Assembly: GCA_014729665.1 (NCBI GenBank)
Contig: WJJO01000189.1
Coordinates: 1-5,440, forward strand
Direction of reading: 5' to 3'
DNA length: 5,440 nt
DNA from: Caldifarciminota bacterium
GTDB lineage: Bacteria; Hydrothermota; Tepidihabitantia; B3-TA06
The position numbers were made by a program, and so were the translations under genes. Shown piece after piece: positions 1 through 5,063 of this stretch. The notes beneath the pieces were generated by a model, which was given only the letters and a program-made list of their open reading frames with translations, was not told where the DNA came from and did no database searches. Position 1 is the stretch's first letter, and every line of letters begins with the position of its first letter.

Positions 1-367
1 GTTTTTGGTCGGTGTCTAATCGCCCTATGTGCGGCAGGATAATAAATATGAGCACAGCGGACGTCAGGGAAAACCCGACTGCAATCCCGTGCCAGAAACC
101 GAATTGACGACGCGATTTGGCAGGAATTGCGCTGCCGAGCCTTTGGCCTTCATTTGCTAGACGGGCGCGTATGCCAACCAGCATCCCATCGGGAACCTCA
201 ACTTGCTTGAAATCGGCAGCGGTTGCTTTTATTCCCTTAAACTCCTCCAGTCGTCGGCTGCATGCCTTACATCCGGCAAGATGTTCTTCTATCCGCTCTT
301 TTTGCTTAGGCTTCAAGTCCCCATCCACGTAGCTTGAAAGATTTTTATCGGACAAGTGTTTCTTCAT
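1..367 (-). CDS. Membrane anti-sigma factor with zinc-finger (ZAS) domain, partial (3' end outside window)
   Basis: Read from the ATG at 367-365, 122 codons are visible before the window edge. Residues 1-45 form an anti-sigma zinc-binding domain with the diagnostic His-x3-Cys-x2-Cys motif (H29, C33, C36). After a linker, residues 91-111 form one hydrophobic transmembrane helix, so the sensory C-terminal part, which is not seen, should lie outside the cytoplasmic membrane. Proteins of this type bind and inhibit their cognate ECF sigma factor until a signal at the envelope releases it. The start is secured by a near-perfect ribosome binding site (AAGGAGGT) just upstream. The start codon lies one base after the stop of the sigma gene, the standard operon arrangement, which makes that sigma its likely partner. 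The signal sensed cannot be told from the visible part. Confidence 0.9.
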   Translation of the reverse strand, partial: MKKHLSDKNLSSYVDGDLKPKQKERIEEHLAGCKACSRRLEEFKGIKATAADFKQVEVPDGMLVGIRARLANEGQRLGSAIPAKSRRQFGFWHGIAVGFSLTSAVLIFIILPHIGRLDTDQK

Positions 368-368
368 C

Positions 369-995
369 TTACCTCCTTAGTCCTTCCAGTTTCTTCCGCA
401 AGATCGAGCGGGAACGGTGAAGTAGCGATTTAGAAGAGCCCGGCGTTATATTCAGGATTTCTGCTATCTCGGCGTGACGAAAGCCCTGGACATCGTGCAG
501 GATGAAAACACTGCGGTAGCTGGGAGACAGATCCGAGATGGCCTTCTCCAGAGCGATGCGCGTGTCGTGACTACGCTTCGGCGAGGCCTGCATCTCAGAA
601 ATCTGCACCGTTTTCAGACGCTTGCGCCTGAGTCTGTCAATACAGTGGTTCATAGTAATGCGGTATATCCATGTAGATAACTTGGCTCGACCCCGGAATT
701 TATCCAGATTCCTATACACCTTGACGAATGCGTCCTGGGTAGCGTCCTGTGCATCCGCACGGTTACCGAGCATCCTGTAACACAGATTATATACCATAGG
801 CACATGGTTTTCATAGATCTTCTCGAGCGCTTTTTCACGTGCCCGGGCCCCGTCTAGCGCATCCGTGCCGGATGCTATCCCGGTGAGGGTAGCAGAAATT
901 CCATCAGATGTCATCTCACCCTTTTTGACGTTAGACGGAACGGAAAGGTTTGCATCCTTCCGGGACTTAGGTGTTTTCTTTACCTTCTTCACCAC
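369..995 (-). CDS. ECF-family RNA polymerase sigma factor (sigma-70 regions 2 and 4)
   Basis: A 208-residue reading in the sigma-E/ECF class, which directs RNA polymerase to a stress or envelope regulon. Region 2 spans about residues 56-125, with core-binding and -10-recognition sequence including DAQDATQDAFVKVYRNLDKF and the LSTWIYRIT segment. Region 4 spans about 147-205, with a helix-turn-helix around AEIAEILNITPGSSKSLLHR. The 'GSSKS' turn replaces the commoner 'GTVKS', as in several ECF groups. Residues 1-50 are Lys/Ser-rich and match no sigma domain. The start is uncertain: the GTG at 995-993 has a poor ribosome site, whereas the ATG at 914-912 (residue 28) is preceded by AAGGGTGAG and gives a 181-residue protein of usual ECF length. 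It is followed by the anti-sigma gene one base after its stop, so the two are probably co-transcribed and translationally coupled. Confidence 0.94.
   Translation of the reverse strand: MVKKVKKTPKSRKDANLSVPSNVKKGEMTSDGISATLTGIASGTDALDGARAREKALEKIYENHVPMVYNLCYRMLGNRADAQDATQDAFVKVYRNLDKFRGRAKLSTWIYRITMNHCIDRLRRKRLKTVQISEMQASPKRSHDTRIALEKAISDLSPSYRSVFILHDVQGFRHAEIAEILNITPGSSKSLLHRSRSILRKKLEGLRR
371..379 (-). promoter_or_regulatory. Ribosome binding site of the anti-sigma gene, inside the sigma gene end
   Basis: On the minus strand, AAGGAGGT precedes the anti-sigma ATG at 367 and overlaps the last Arg codons and stop of the sigma gene. This near-complete match to the anti-Shine-Dalgarno sequence fixes the anti-sigma start. 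It also implies that ribosomes finishing sigma translation re-initiate on the anti-sigma, which keeps the two proteins in balance. Confidence 0.85.
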
Positions 996-1000
996 AACCT

Positions 1001-1028
1001 AATATATCGCTTTTTGAGCCGAAATCAA
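1001..1028 (-). promoter_or_regulatory. Candidate sigma-70-like promoter of the sigma/anti-sigma operon
   Basis: On the minus strand, TTGATT (1028-1023) is separated by 16 bases from TATATT (1006-1001). Expected transcription start is near 994, practically at the GTG start of the long sigma reading. If real, the transcript would have almost no leader for that GTG, which favours translation from the ATG at 914. No GAAC-type ECF -35 element was noticed, so autoregulation by the sigma is not evident. Confidence 0.4.
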
Positions 1029-1086
1029 CCGGCTGACGATAACTGGATTGAAATACAAAGGTCACAAAGAGCACTGAGGCTTGTTA

Positions 1087-1115
1087 TTGACATCTTGATG
1101 TTCGAGGCGTATCAT
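1087..1115 (+). promoter_or_regulatory. Sigma-70 promoter of the patatin gene
   Basis: A perfect -35 box TTGACA (1087-1092), a 17-base spacer and a -10 box TATCAT (1110-1115, five of six consensus bases) lie 22 bases before the patatin start codon. The expected transcription start is near 1122, giving a leader of about 16 bases that contains the AGGAG ribosome site at 1129-1133. Confidence 0.8.
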
Positions 1116-1137
1116 CTTTAAATAATCTAGGAGTTTT

Positions 1138-2106
1138 ATGCTCGATATCTTTACCAAGAAGACAGGCTTTGTTTTTTCCGGTGCAGGTGCGCGTATAGCA
1201 CAGGAATGCGCTCTTTCTGAGGTTTTGATTAAAGGGTTGACGCCTTCAGGCGAGAAGATAGTACCCGACGTTATGTCTGGTTCCTCAGCAGGGGCAATCA
1301 ATATAGTGGCAATAAACGCAATACTCGATCCTGGGGTCGAGTTCGGTTGGGAGGAGTACAAGAACGAGGTACTTTTCCCGTTAAAGAACAAAGACGTTTA
1401 TACCTTTACGCCGTTTGCGCCCTTCCTGGGAGATTCGGTATTCGAAACGAACCCTTTGAGGAAACTGTTTAAGGATATCGTGGAAGAAAGAATCGGTTAT
1501 AAAACCCTGGGTGACCTTTACCTGCCCACCTACATATCCGTGGTCAGGCGTTCGAGCGGCAGGAACCTGAGGCTTTCGGCGAAGAGTAAGAAGCACTCGA
1601 GCTACACCCTGGTGGATGTTCTTATGGCAACGTCTGCATTCCCGGTTGTATTCCCTACCCAGCGAATAAGGGGACTTTCAGGAAGGTTCTTCGACGGCGG
1701 CACCGGCCGCGATGATTTACCTGTGGAGGCCTTTGCAAAGGAGAAGTGCAGAAGGATATATATAATAAGCAAGATGCGCAGCAAGAGAAGAGCAAAGCGC
1801 GAGACCGGGATAACCCCTTCACTTAAGGAATTCGTAAAGGAAAAGATGAGGTTCGAGCTTTCAGAAAATGCCCTTCTGGCTATCGATTTTCTGATGGATG
1901 ACCTTTTCGTATGCGAGTTAGACCGTGCAATTGAGTTGGCATCGGACAAGGCGTTTCTGTATATCCCCAAGCTGTCAAAAGACTATCCCATACTGGATTT
2001 TTCGACACAGGAGAAACAGTATGCCGAAACCATAGCCTGGGCGAAGAAAACAGACCCACTTCATCTTACGCCCGTAACCGTGAAGAGACGCAGGTTCCTG
2101 GCGTGA
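1138..2106 (+). CDS. Patatin-like phospholipase family protein
   Basis: A 322-residue protein of the patatin-like serine lipid acyl hydrolases, which use a Ser-Asp dyad to cleave acyl chains from phospholipids or other lipids. The nucleophile is Ser50 in the Gly-x-Ser-x-Gly elbow (GSSAG, 48-52) and the acid is Asp186 in the DGG motif. The oxyanion loop near the N-terminus reads SGAGAR (14-19), and the family-typical ATSAFPVVFP segment is at 164-173. Both catalytic residues are present, so it should be active. There is no signal peptide, so a cytoplasmic or membrane-associated enzyme is inferred. A very basic stretch (residues 211-221, many Lys and Arg) and a basic C-terminus could contact anionic membranes. 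AGGAG four bases before the ATG supports the start. It is transcribed alone, divergent from the sigma gene and convergent with the TPR gene. The natural lipid substrate is unknown. Confidence 0.93.
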   Translation: MLDIFTKKTGFVFSGAGARIAQECALSEVLIKGLTPSGEKIVPDVMSGSSAGAINIVAINAILDPGVEFGWEEYKNEVLFPLKNKDVYTFTPFAPFLGDSVFETNPLRKLFKDIVEERIGYKTLGDLYLPTYISVVRRSSGRNLRLSAKSKKHSSYTLVDVLMATSAFPVVFPTQRIRGLSGRFFDGGTGRDDLPVEAFAKEKCRRIYIISKMRSKRRAKRETGITPSLKEFVKEKMRFELSENALLAIDFLMDDLFVCELDRAIELASDKAFLYIPKLSKDYPILDFSTQEKQYAETIAWAKKTDPLHLTPVTVKRRRFLA

Positions 2107-2129
2107 GACAAGAGTCTAGCAGTGAATTT

Positions 2130-3218
2130 TTACGGTTCCGGTTTCATCCGCTCCAGCCACTCCTTCGCTTCCCTGTCCTGTGCGTATAAGCCGAAGGTCT
2201 TGTAGCTGCGACGGGCGCGCTTCAGTAAGTCGGCTAGACCTGGAAGATTAAAGCGAAGTTTTCGTTCGATTGTGATCTTAAGGTTTTTATGGAATGATAC
2301 GAAATGCTCATCACTTTGAGTTTTCTCGGCAAGAGTGAGAGCCTTTTCGTAGTATTGATGAGTTTGCGAGACGTTCCTGTGTGAGGCTGAGAGCTCTGCT
2401 TTTAAGAGCAATAATCTAACCTTCACTTTTATGGACGAGGTTTCTTTTGATAATCTTTCAGCCTTCCTTAGTAATGATTCACTCTTATCAAGGTTTCCCG
2501 CACCCATGTATGCAGAAGCAACGTTGATCACCATTGTAATGTGGCTGTTGACATCACCTAGGTCTTCATATATTGCCGCTGACTTTTCAAAAAAAGGCAC
2601 AGCATTTTCATAGCGTTCGAGCTTCATATAAAGGTAGCCCTTATGAAAGTAGGTGTTCGCCTTGAGTCGGGGTATCTCCATCCTTTCAGCAATTTTTTCC
2701 ATTTTTTCCCCGCTTTCATGAGCCTTGTTTATCTGGTCGAGGTCGAGATATGCGCTTACCATCCTTCCATAACATCTGGCCTGCATGCGGAAATCACCTA
2801 CAGTATCTGCACATTTTTCACACTTCTCCAAAAGCTTTAGTGCATACTCGTACTTTCCCCTCTTATGTTCGAGAATAGATACGTTAAAATGAATTATCCC
2901 CTGGACCCTCAGGTTGTCGTTCTTTTTTGCCTCGATTAAGGCCTCTTTCCAGGCCCTGCGTGCGTCTCTATAACGATTCAATCTTGCCGTGATCTGACCT
3001 ACGAACAGTGCGCATTTACATATGGTGTAGTAATCCTTATCTTCACGAGCGAAACAAAGTGCCTGCCTTGCATAGGGCAGGGCATCTTCAAATCGATACT
3101 CACCGAACGCAAGCATTCCCAGGATATAATTCAATTCGGCCGCTTCATGGGGACAGGGGTCAAACCTCAGACCCTCCCCGGCAAGCCGAGTCGCCTTGTT
3201 CTTTTCTCCTCGTTTCAT
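2130..3218 (-). CDS. Tetratricopeptide-repeat (TPR) protein, start uncertain
   Basis: A 362-residue protein made almost entirely of about seven TPR helix pairs, at roughly residues 25-58, 63-98, 103-137, 145-178, 185-218, 226-259 and 265-299. Repeats show the usual small-residue and aromatic pattern, for example AFGEYRFEDALPYARQAL. TPR arrays are protein-binding scaffolds; no catalytic domain, signal peptide or membrane segment is visible, so a cytoplasmic adaptor role is inferred. The first ATG (3218-3216) has only a weak ribosome site. The frame stays open upstream to 3305, and those 29 codons supply helix A of an extra TPR that the ATG would cut in half. No ATG, GTG or TTG exists in that extension, so the true start may be a rare codon such as ATT, or a start codon may have been lost by mutation or sequencing error. 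It lies just downstream of the carrier-protein-like gene and is probably co-transcribed with it. Confidence 0.85.
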   Translation of the reverse strand: MKRGEKNKATRLAGEGLRFDPCPHEAAELNYILGMLAFGEYRFEDALPYARQALCFAREDKDYYTICKCALFVGQITARLNRYRDARRAWKEALIEAKKNDNLRVQGIIHFNVSILEHKRGKYEYALKLLEKCEKCADTVGDFRMQARCYGRMVSAYLDLDQINKAHESGEKMEKIAERMEIPRLKANTYFHKGYLYMKLERYENAVPFFEKSAAIYEDLGDVNSHITMVINVASAYMGAGNLDKSESLLRKAERLSKETSSIKVKVRLLLLKAELSASHRNVSQTHQYYEKALTLAEKTQSDEHFVSFHKNLKITIERKLRFNLPGLADLLKRARRSYKTFGLYAQDREAKEWLERMKPEP

Positions 3219-3320
3219 TGCATCTTCTGCCTGGACCCTGAGTTTTTTGCTCTTAGTCCATAAGGTTCTTATATTTGAGGAGTTTTGAATAATAGCCTCG
3301 TCAATCTAATTCTTTTCTTC

Positions 3321-3572
3321 TTATTCGTTAGACGGTCCTTCGATGCCGAGGTAGTTTTCTATATCTTCTACGTCTTCGAAAAGCTCGTAATCTTCCTGCG
3401 GTATCGTGGTGTCGCATAAGCTTTCCAGTACCGTTACCAACGAGGGGGCATCATCGGGCCAGGATTTTCCACCCAGTCCGTCGAGTTGCGTCTGAGAGGT
3501 TATAGAACTAACAGGAACCGATGCCCAGTCCGCTATGGATGAACGAACATTGGCACTTGTACATTCAGACAC
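3321..3572 (-). CDS. Acyl-carrier-protein-like small protein with altered phosphopantetheine motif
   Basis: An 83-residue acidic protein whose layout follows acyl carrier proteins. Helix I is about 9-22 (VRSSIADWASVPVSSI), the loop ends in LGG (33-35), helix II is about 44-52, and the C-terminal part IPQEDYELFEDVEDIENYLG (57-76) closely resembles the IPDED...TV.D...YI region of true ACPs. By alignment with E. coli ACP from memory, the attachment serine corresponds to Ser37, but the usual Asp-Ser-Leu reads Lys36-Ser37-Trp38 and two extra residues including prolines follow. Whether it can be loaded with 4'-phosphopantetheine is open. It starts with GTG, set by GGAGG five bases upstream; the ATG two bases earlier is out of frame. 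The neighbour downstream is the TPR gene; no ketosynthase, ligase or transferase is in the window. The family call is by similarity of pattern only. Confidence 0.72.
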   Translation of the reverse strand: MSECTSANVRSSIADWASVPVSSITSQTQLDGLGGKSWPDDAPSLVTVLESLCDTTIPQEDYELFEDVEDIENYLGIEGPSNE

Positions 3573-3576
3573 ATCT

Positions 3577-3582
3577 ACCTCC
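3577..3582 (-). promoter_or_regulatory. Strong ribosome binding site selecting a GTG start
   Basis: GGAGGT on the minus strand lies at ideal distance from the GTG at 3572-3570. An overlapping ATG at 3574-3572 is too close and opens a different frame, so the GTG is the start of the carrier-protein-like gene. Confidence 0.75.
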
Positions 3583-3606
3583 AGATGATTTTTTACCTTA
3601 CAGGTT

Positions 3607-3634
3607 ACTATATTGAAGTTGGTCTACTTGTCAA
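3607..3634 (-). promoter_or_regulatory. Sigma-70 promoter of the ACP-like/TPR unit
   Basis: On the minus strand a perfect -35 TTGACA (3634-3629), 16-base spacer and -10 TATAGT (3612-3607, five of six consensus bases). Expected transcription start is near 3600, giving a leader of about 28 bases before the GTG start codon. Confidence 0.78.
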
Positions 3635-3658
3635 GTCTATAGAGCCTATAAAGGGATT

Positions 3659-3689
3659 TTAACAATTGTTAACGGTTATCCTTCGTTAA
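3659..3689. promoter_or_regulatory. Palindrome plus extra half-site, candidate operator
   Basis: TTAACAATTGTTAA at 3659-3672 is a perfect 14-base palindrome. Its right edge TTAACG (3669-3674) pairs again with CGTTAA at 3684-3689 across nine bases, so TTAAC/GTTAA half-sites recur three to four times in 31 bases. It sits between the -35 boxes of two divergent promoters, a typical place for a regulator to control both. No T-run follows, so it is not a terminator. The binding protein is unknown. Confidence 0.45.
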
Positions 3690-3726
3690 TTCCTTCTTCC
3701 ATCTGCAAAACTGGGAATCCCGTAGC

Positions 3727-3754
3727 TTGACAATCCGTATTTTCTCACTAAAGT
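3727..3754 (+). promoter_or_regulatory. Candidate sigma-70 promoter of the lipoprotein gene
   Basis: A perfect -35 TTGACA (3727-3732), 16-base spacer and a poorer -10 TAAAGT (3749-3754, four of six consensus bases). Transcription would start near 3761 with a leader of about 50 bases ending in the AAGGAGG ribosome site at 3794-3800, ten bases before the ATG. Confidence 0.55.
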
Positions 3755-3810
3755 CTCGATTAAGGTAGTTATCTTTCATCTTGGTGAAGAGTTAAGGAGG
3801 AAACAAAACT

Positions 3811-4527
3811 ATGAAGAGCAAGATAAGAATACTTACGAGTGTGTTTCTGATATTTATGATGGTAGGTTGCAGTAGTCGTCTGAAGTATAAGGCCCCAGAA
3901 TGGAAGGTTGGTGATTGGGTAGAATACGAGGTGGAAAGCGTTCAATACGGGCCACGGCTAATCCGTTACGCAATCACCGGGGTTGATACACTTCACGGAG
4001 AGTCTTATTACTGGCTGGAGATGTTGTCCACAATTAGCAAAGATTCAACCAGCACGGATACTATAATCAACAAGATGCTGATTCCTTACGGTTATCGAGG
4101 TGTAGCCGAGAGGATGATAACAAAGTTTGCAAAAACTGAGACCTTTGAGTTGCCGCCCGGAGACGAGTTATCCTGGTACCCTTCGGATGAAAACCGTCCA
4201 TACGTATACAGCTCCAAGGAGGTAGAAGAAGGCATGATATCCGATACCTTGATTTCGGTTCCGGCAGGTGAATTCAGTTGCATACACGCTCAGGTTTATG
4301 ATATCAGGCATAGTAAGGTAGGTATTATCGAGGGGGACAGTATAGTGAACAGGATGAAGAGTGATACGATGCCGGTCGATGTTTGGGTAAACGATTCGAT
4401 TCCGGTATCAGGTATCGTAGCCTTGAGGTCTGAAATTGAGGAAATGAAACTAAAAAATATCGGGCACGATGCCAAAACACACATCATCGGTGAGGTAAAG
4501 GTATTTAAATCGTTAGAATTCGAGTGA
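3811..4527 (+). CDS. Putative outer-membrane lipoprotein of unknown function
   Basis: A 238-residue protein with a classic lipoprotein signal: basic N-terminus (MKSKIR), hydrophobic core 7-18, and lipobox MVGC with lipidated Cys20. The Ser-Ser at +2/+3 is compatible with outer-membrane sorting in diderms. The mature part looks rich in beta-strands: WKVGDWVEYEV (31-41), a VPAGEFSC segment (150-157) and a VDVWVNDSIPVSGIVAL segment (189-205). The last two resemble the '(V)PAGxFxC ... VWV' pattern of DUF3108-like periplasmic proteins, a similarity recalled and not computed. AAGGAGG upstream and the signal peptide support the start. It probably heads a plus-strand unit with the Roadblock gene and the second lipoprotein, although an antisense tRNA lies between. 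I see no catalytic motif. Confidence 0.85.
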   Translation: MKSKIRILTSVFLIFMMVGCSSRLKYKAPEWKVGDWVEYEVESVQYGPRLIRYAITGVDTLHGESYYWLEMLSTISKDSTSTDTIINKMLIPYGYRGVAERMITKFAKTETFELPPGDELSWYPSDENRPYVYSSKEVEEGMISDTLISVPAGEFSCIHAQVYDIRHSKVGIIEGDSIVNRMKSDTMPVDVWVNDSIPVSGIVALRSEIEEMKLKNIGHDAKTHIIGEVKVFKSLEFE

Positions 4528-4601
4528 TGGGCGATAAAGGATTCGAACCTTTGACCTCTGGTATGTGAGACCAGCACTCTAACCAACTGAGCTAATCGCC
4601 C
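4528..4601 (-). tRNA. tRNA-Val (anticodon CAC)
   Basis: The minus strand folds as a complete 74-base cloverleaf including the discriminator A. The acceptor stem GGGCGAT/ATCGCCC pairs fully. The D arm is GCTC-AGTTGGTTA-GAGT, and the anticodon arm is CTGGT with loop CTCACAT and ACCAG. The variable loop is AGGTC and the T arm is AAAGG-TTCGAAT-CCTTT. Anticodon CAC reads the valine codon GUG. The 3' CCA is not encoded (TCA follows the discriminator) and must be added by CCA-adding enzyme. The gene is antisense to its neighbours and abuts the stop codon of the lipoprotein gene. No terminator hairpin is seen beyond its 3' end. Confidence 0.97.
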
Positions 4602-4611
4602 GGAGAAAGGA

Positions 4612-4639
4612 AGTATATGGACGAGAAAAATGAAGTCAA
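4612..4639 (-). promoter_or_regulatory. Probable promoter of tRNA-Val, inside the Roadblock gene start
   Basis: On the minus strand, TTGACT (4639-4634), 16-base spacer and TATACT (4617-4612) each match consensus at five of six positions and point to a start near 4605, four bases before the mature tRNA 5' end. The -10 box overlaps the first base of the Roadblock ATG and its ribosome-site region, and the -35 box lies in its codons 6-8. Confidence 0.7.
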
Positions 4640-5009
4640 GGAGCCGTCCCAGGACAGGTTAATACAGAAGCTCAATCGGGAACTGGATGACCTTAAGGCT
4701 GATTATCCAGAGATAAGGGCGGCGGCCATTGTGTCCGCAGACGGTAACTTGATGGCCGCGAGACCCGAGGGAGCAGGTGATGAACGTTTAGCCGCGATGA
4801 GCGCCTTTCTCTTGAATTCGGTGAAGAAGGCCGGGGAAGGTCTAGGGTGGTCTAACCCCGGTTATATCCTGGTGCAACATCCTGAAGGTTATCTGCTTGC
4901 GGCACAAGCGGGGAAATCGATCATTACACTGGCTACGGCACCGGGTGTTAAGCTGGGGCTTCTGCTTTACGATATCCAGCAATCCGCTACAAGGCTTAAG
5001 AAGGTATAG
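4617..5009 (+). CDS. Roadblock/LC7 domain protein (MglB-like)
   Basis: A 130-residue protein that is essentially one Roadblock/LC7 domain (about residues 16-125). It has an N-terminal helix LIQKLNRELDDLKADYPEIR, strand AAAIVSADG (36-43), a central helix DERLAAMSAFLLNSVKKAGE, the strand pair YILVQHPEGYLLAAQAG (83-99), strand SIITLAT, and a last helix after GVKLGLLLYDI. Bacterial members dimerise and usually act on small Ras-like GTPases, as MglB does on MglA in polarity and motility. No such GTPase is in the window, so the partner is unknown. There is no signal or membrane segment, so it is cytoplasmic. The ribosome site AAAGGAAG precedes the ATG. The first 15 residues are charged and probably disordered. 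It lies 15 bases beyond the antisense tRNA and is likely co-transcribed with the lipoprotein genes. Confidence 0.9.
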   Translation: MDEKNEVKEPSQDRLIQKLNRELDDLKADYPEIRAAAIVSADGNLMAARPEGAGDERLAAMSAFLLNSVKKAGEGLGWSNPGYILVQHPEGYLLAAQAGKSIITLATAPGVKLGLLLYDIQQSATRLKKV

Positions 5010-5063
5010 TAGTTATTCCGATATTTACAGATTGTATTTCAAAGTGATATGGATGAAGGTACC

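Noticed and set aside
117..332. 71-codon plus-strand open frame
   Set aside because: Fully antisense to the anti-sigma gene, which has its zinc motif, membrane helix and strong ribosome site in the other strand.
1062..1391. 109-codon minus-strand open frame
   Set aside because: Antisense to the patatin promoter and catalytic N-terminus, with no protein-family features; likewise the minus-strand frames at 1381-1596 and 1602-1970.
2107..2129. Possible bidirectional terminator between the convergent patatin and TPR genes
   Set aside because: A short T-run is present but no stem can be formed beside it.
2431..3241. Three plus-strand open frames (2431-2613, 2643-2840, 3008-3241)
   Set aside because: All antisense to the TPR array, which has clear repeat periodicity; these are shadows.
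3321..3572. Alternative alignment with Ser44 (PSL) as the carrier attachment serine
   Set aside because: It would require a five-residue deletion before the conserved IP motif; Ser37 in the LGGKS context fits with only a two-residue insertion.
4296..4586. 96-codon minus-strand open frame overlapping the tRNA
   Set aside because: Its N-terminal residues are a translation of the tRNA-Val itself and the rest is antisense to the lipoprotein gene; a known kind of false gene.
5024..5050. Promoter for the second lipoprotein (TTTACA then TGATAT)
   Set aside because: The spacing is only 15 bases and the -10 match is poor; read-through from upstream explains expression as well.
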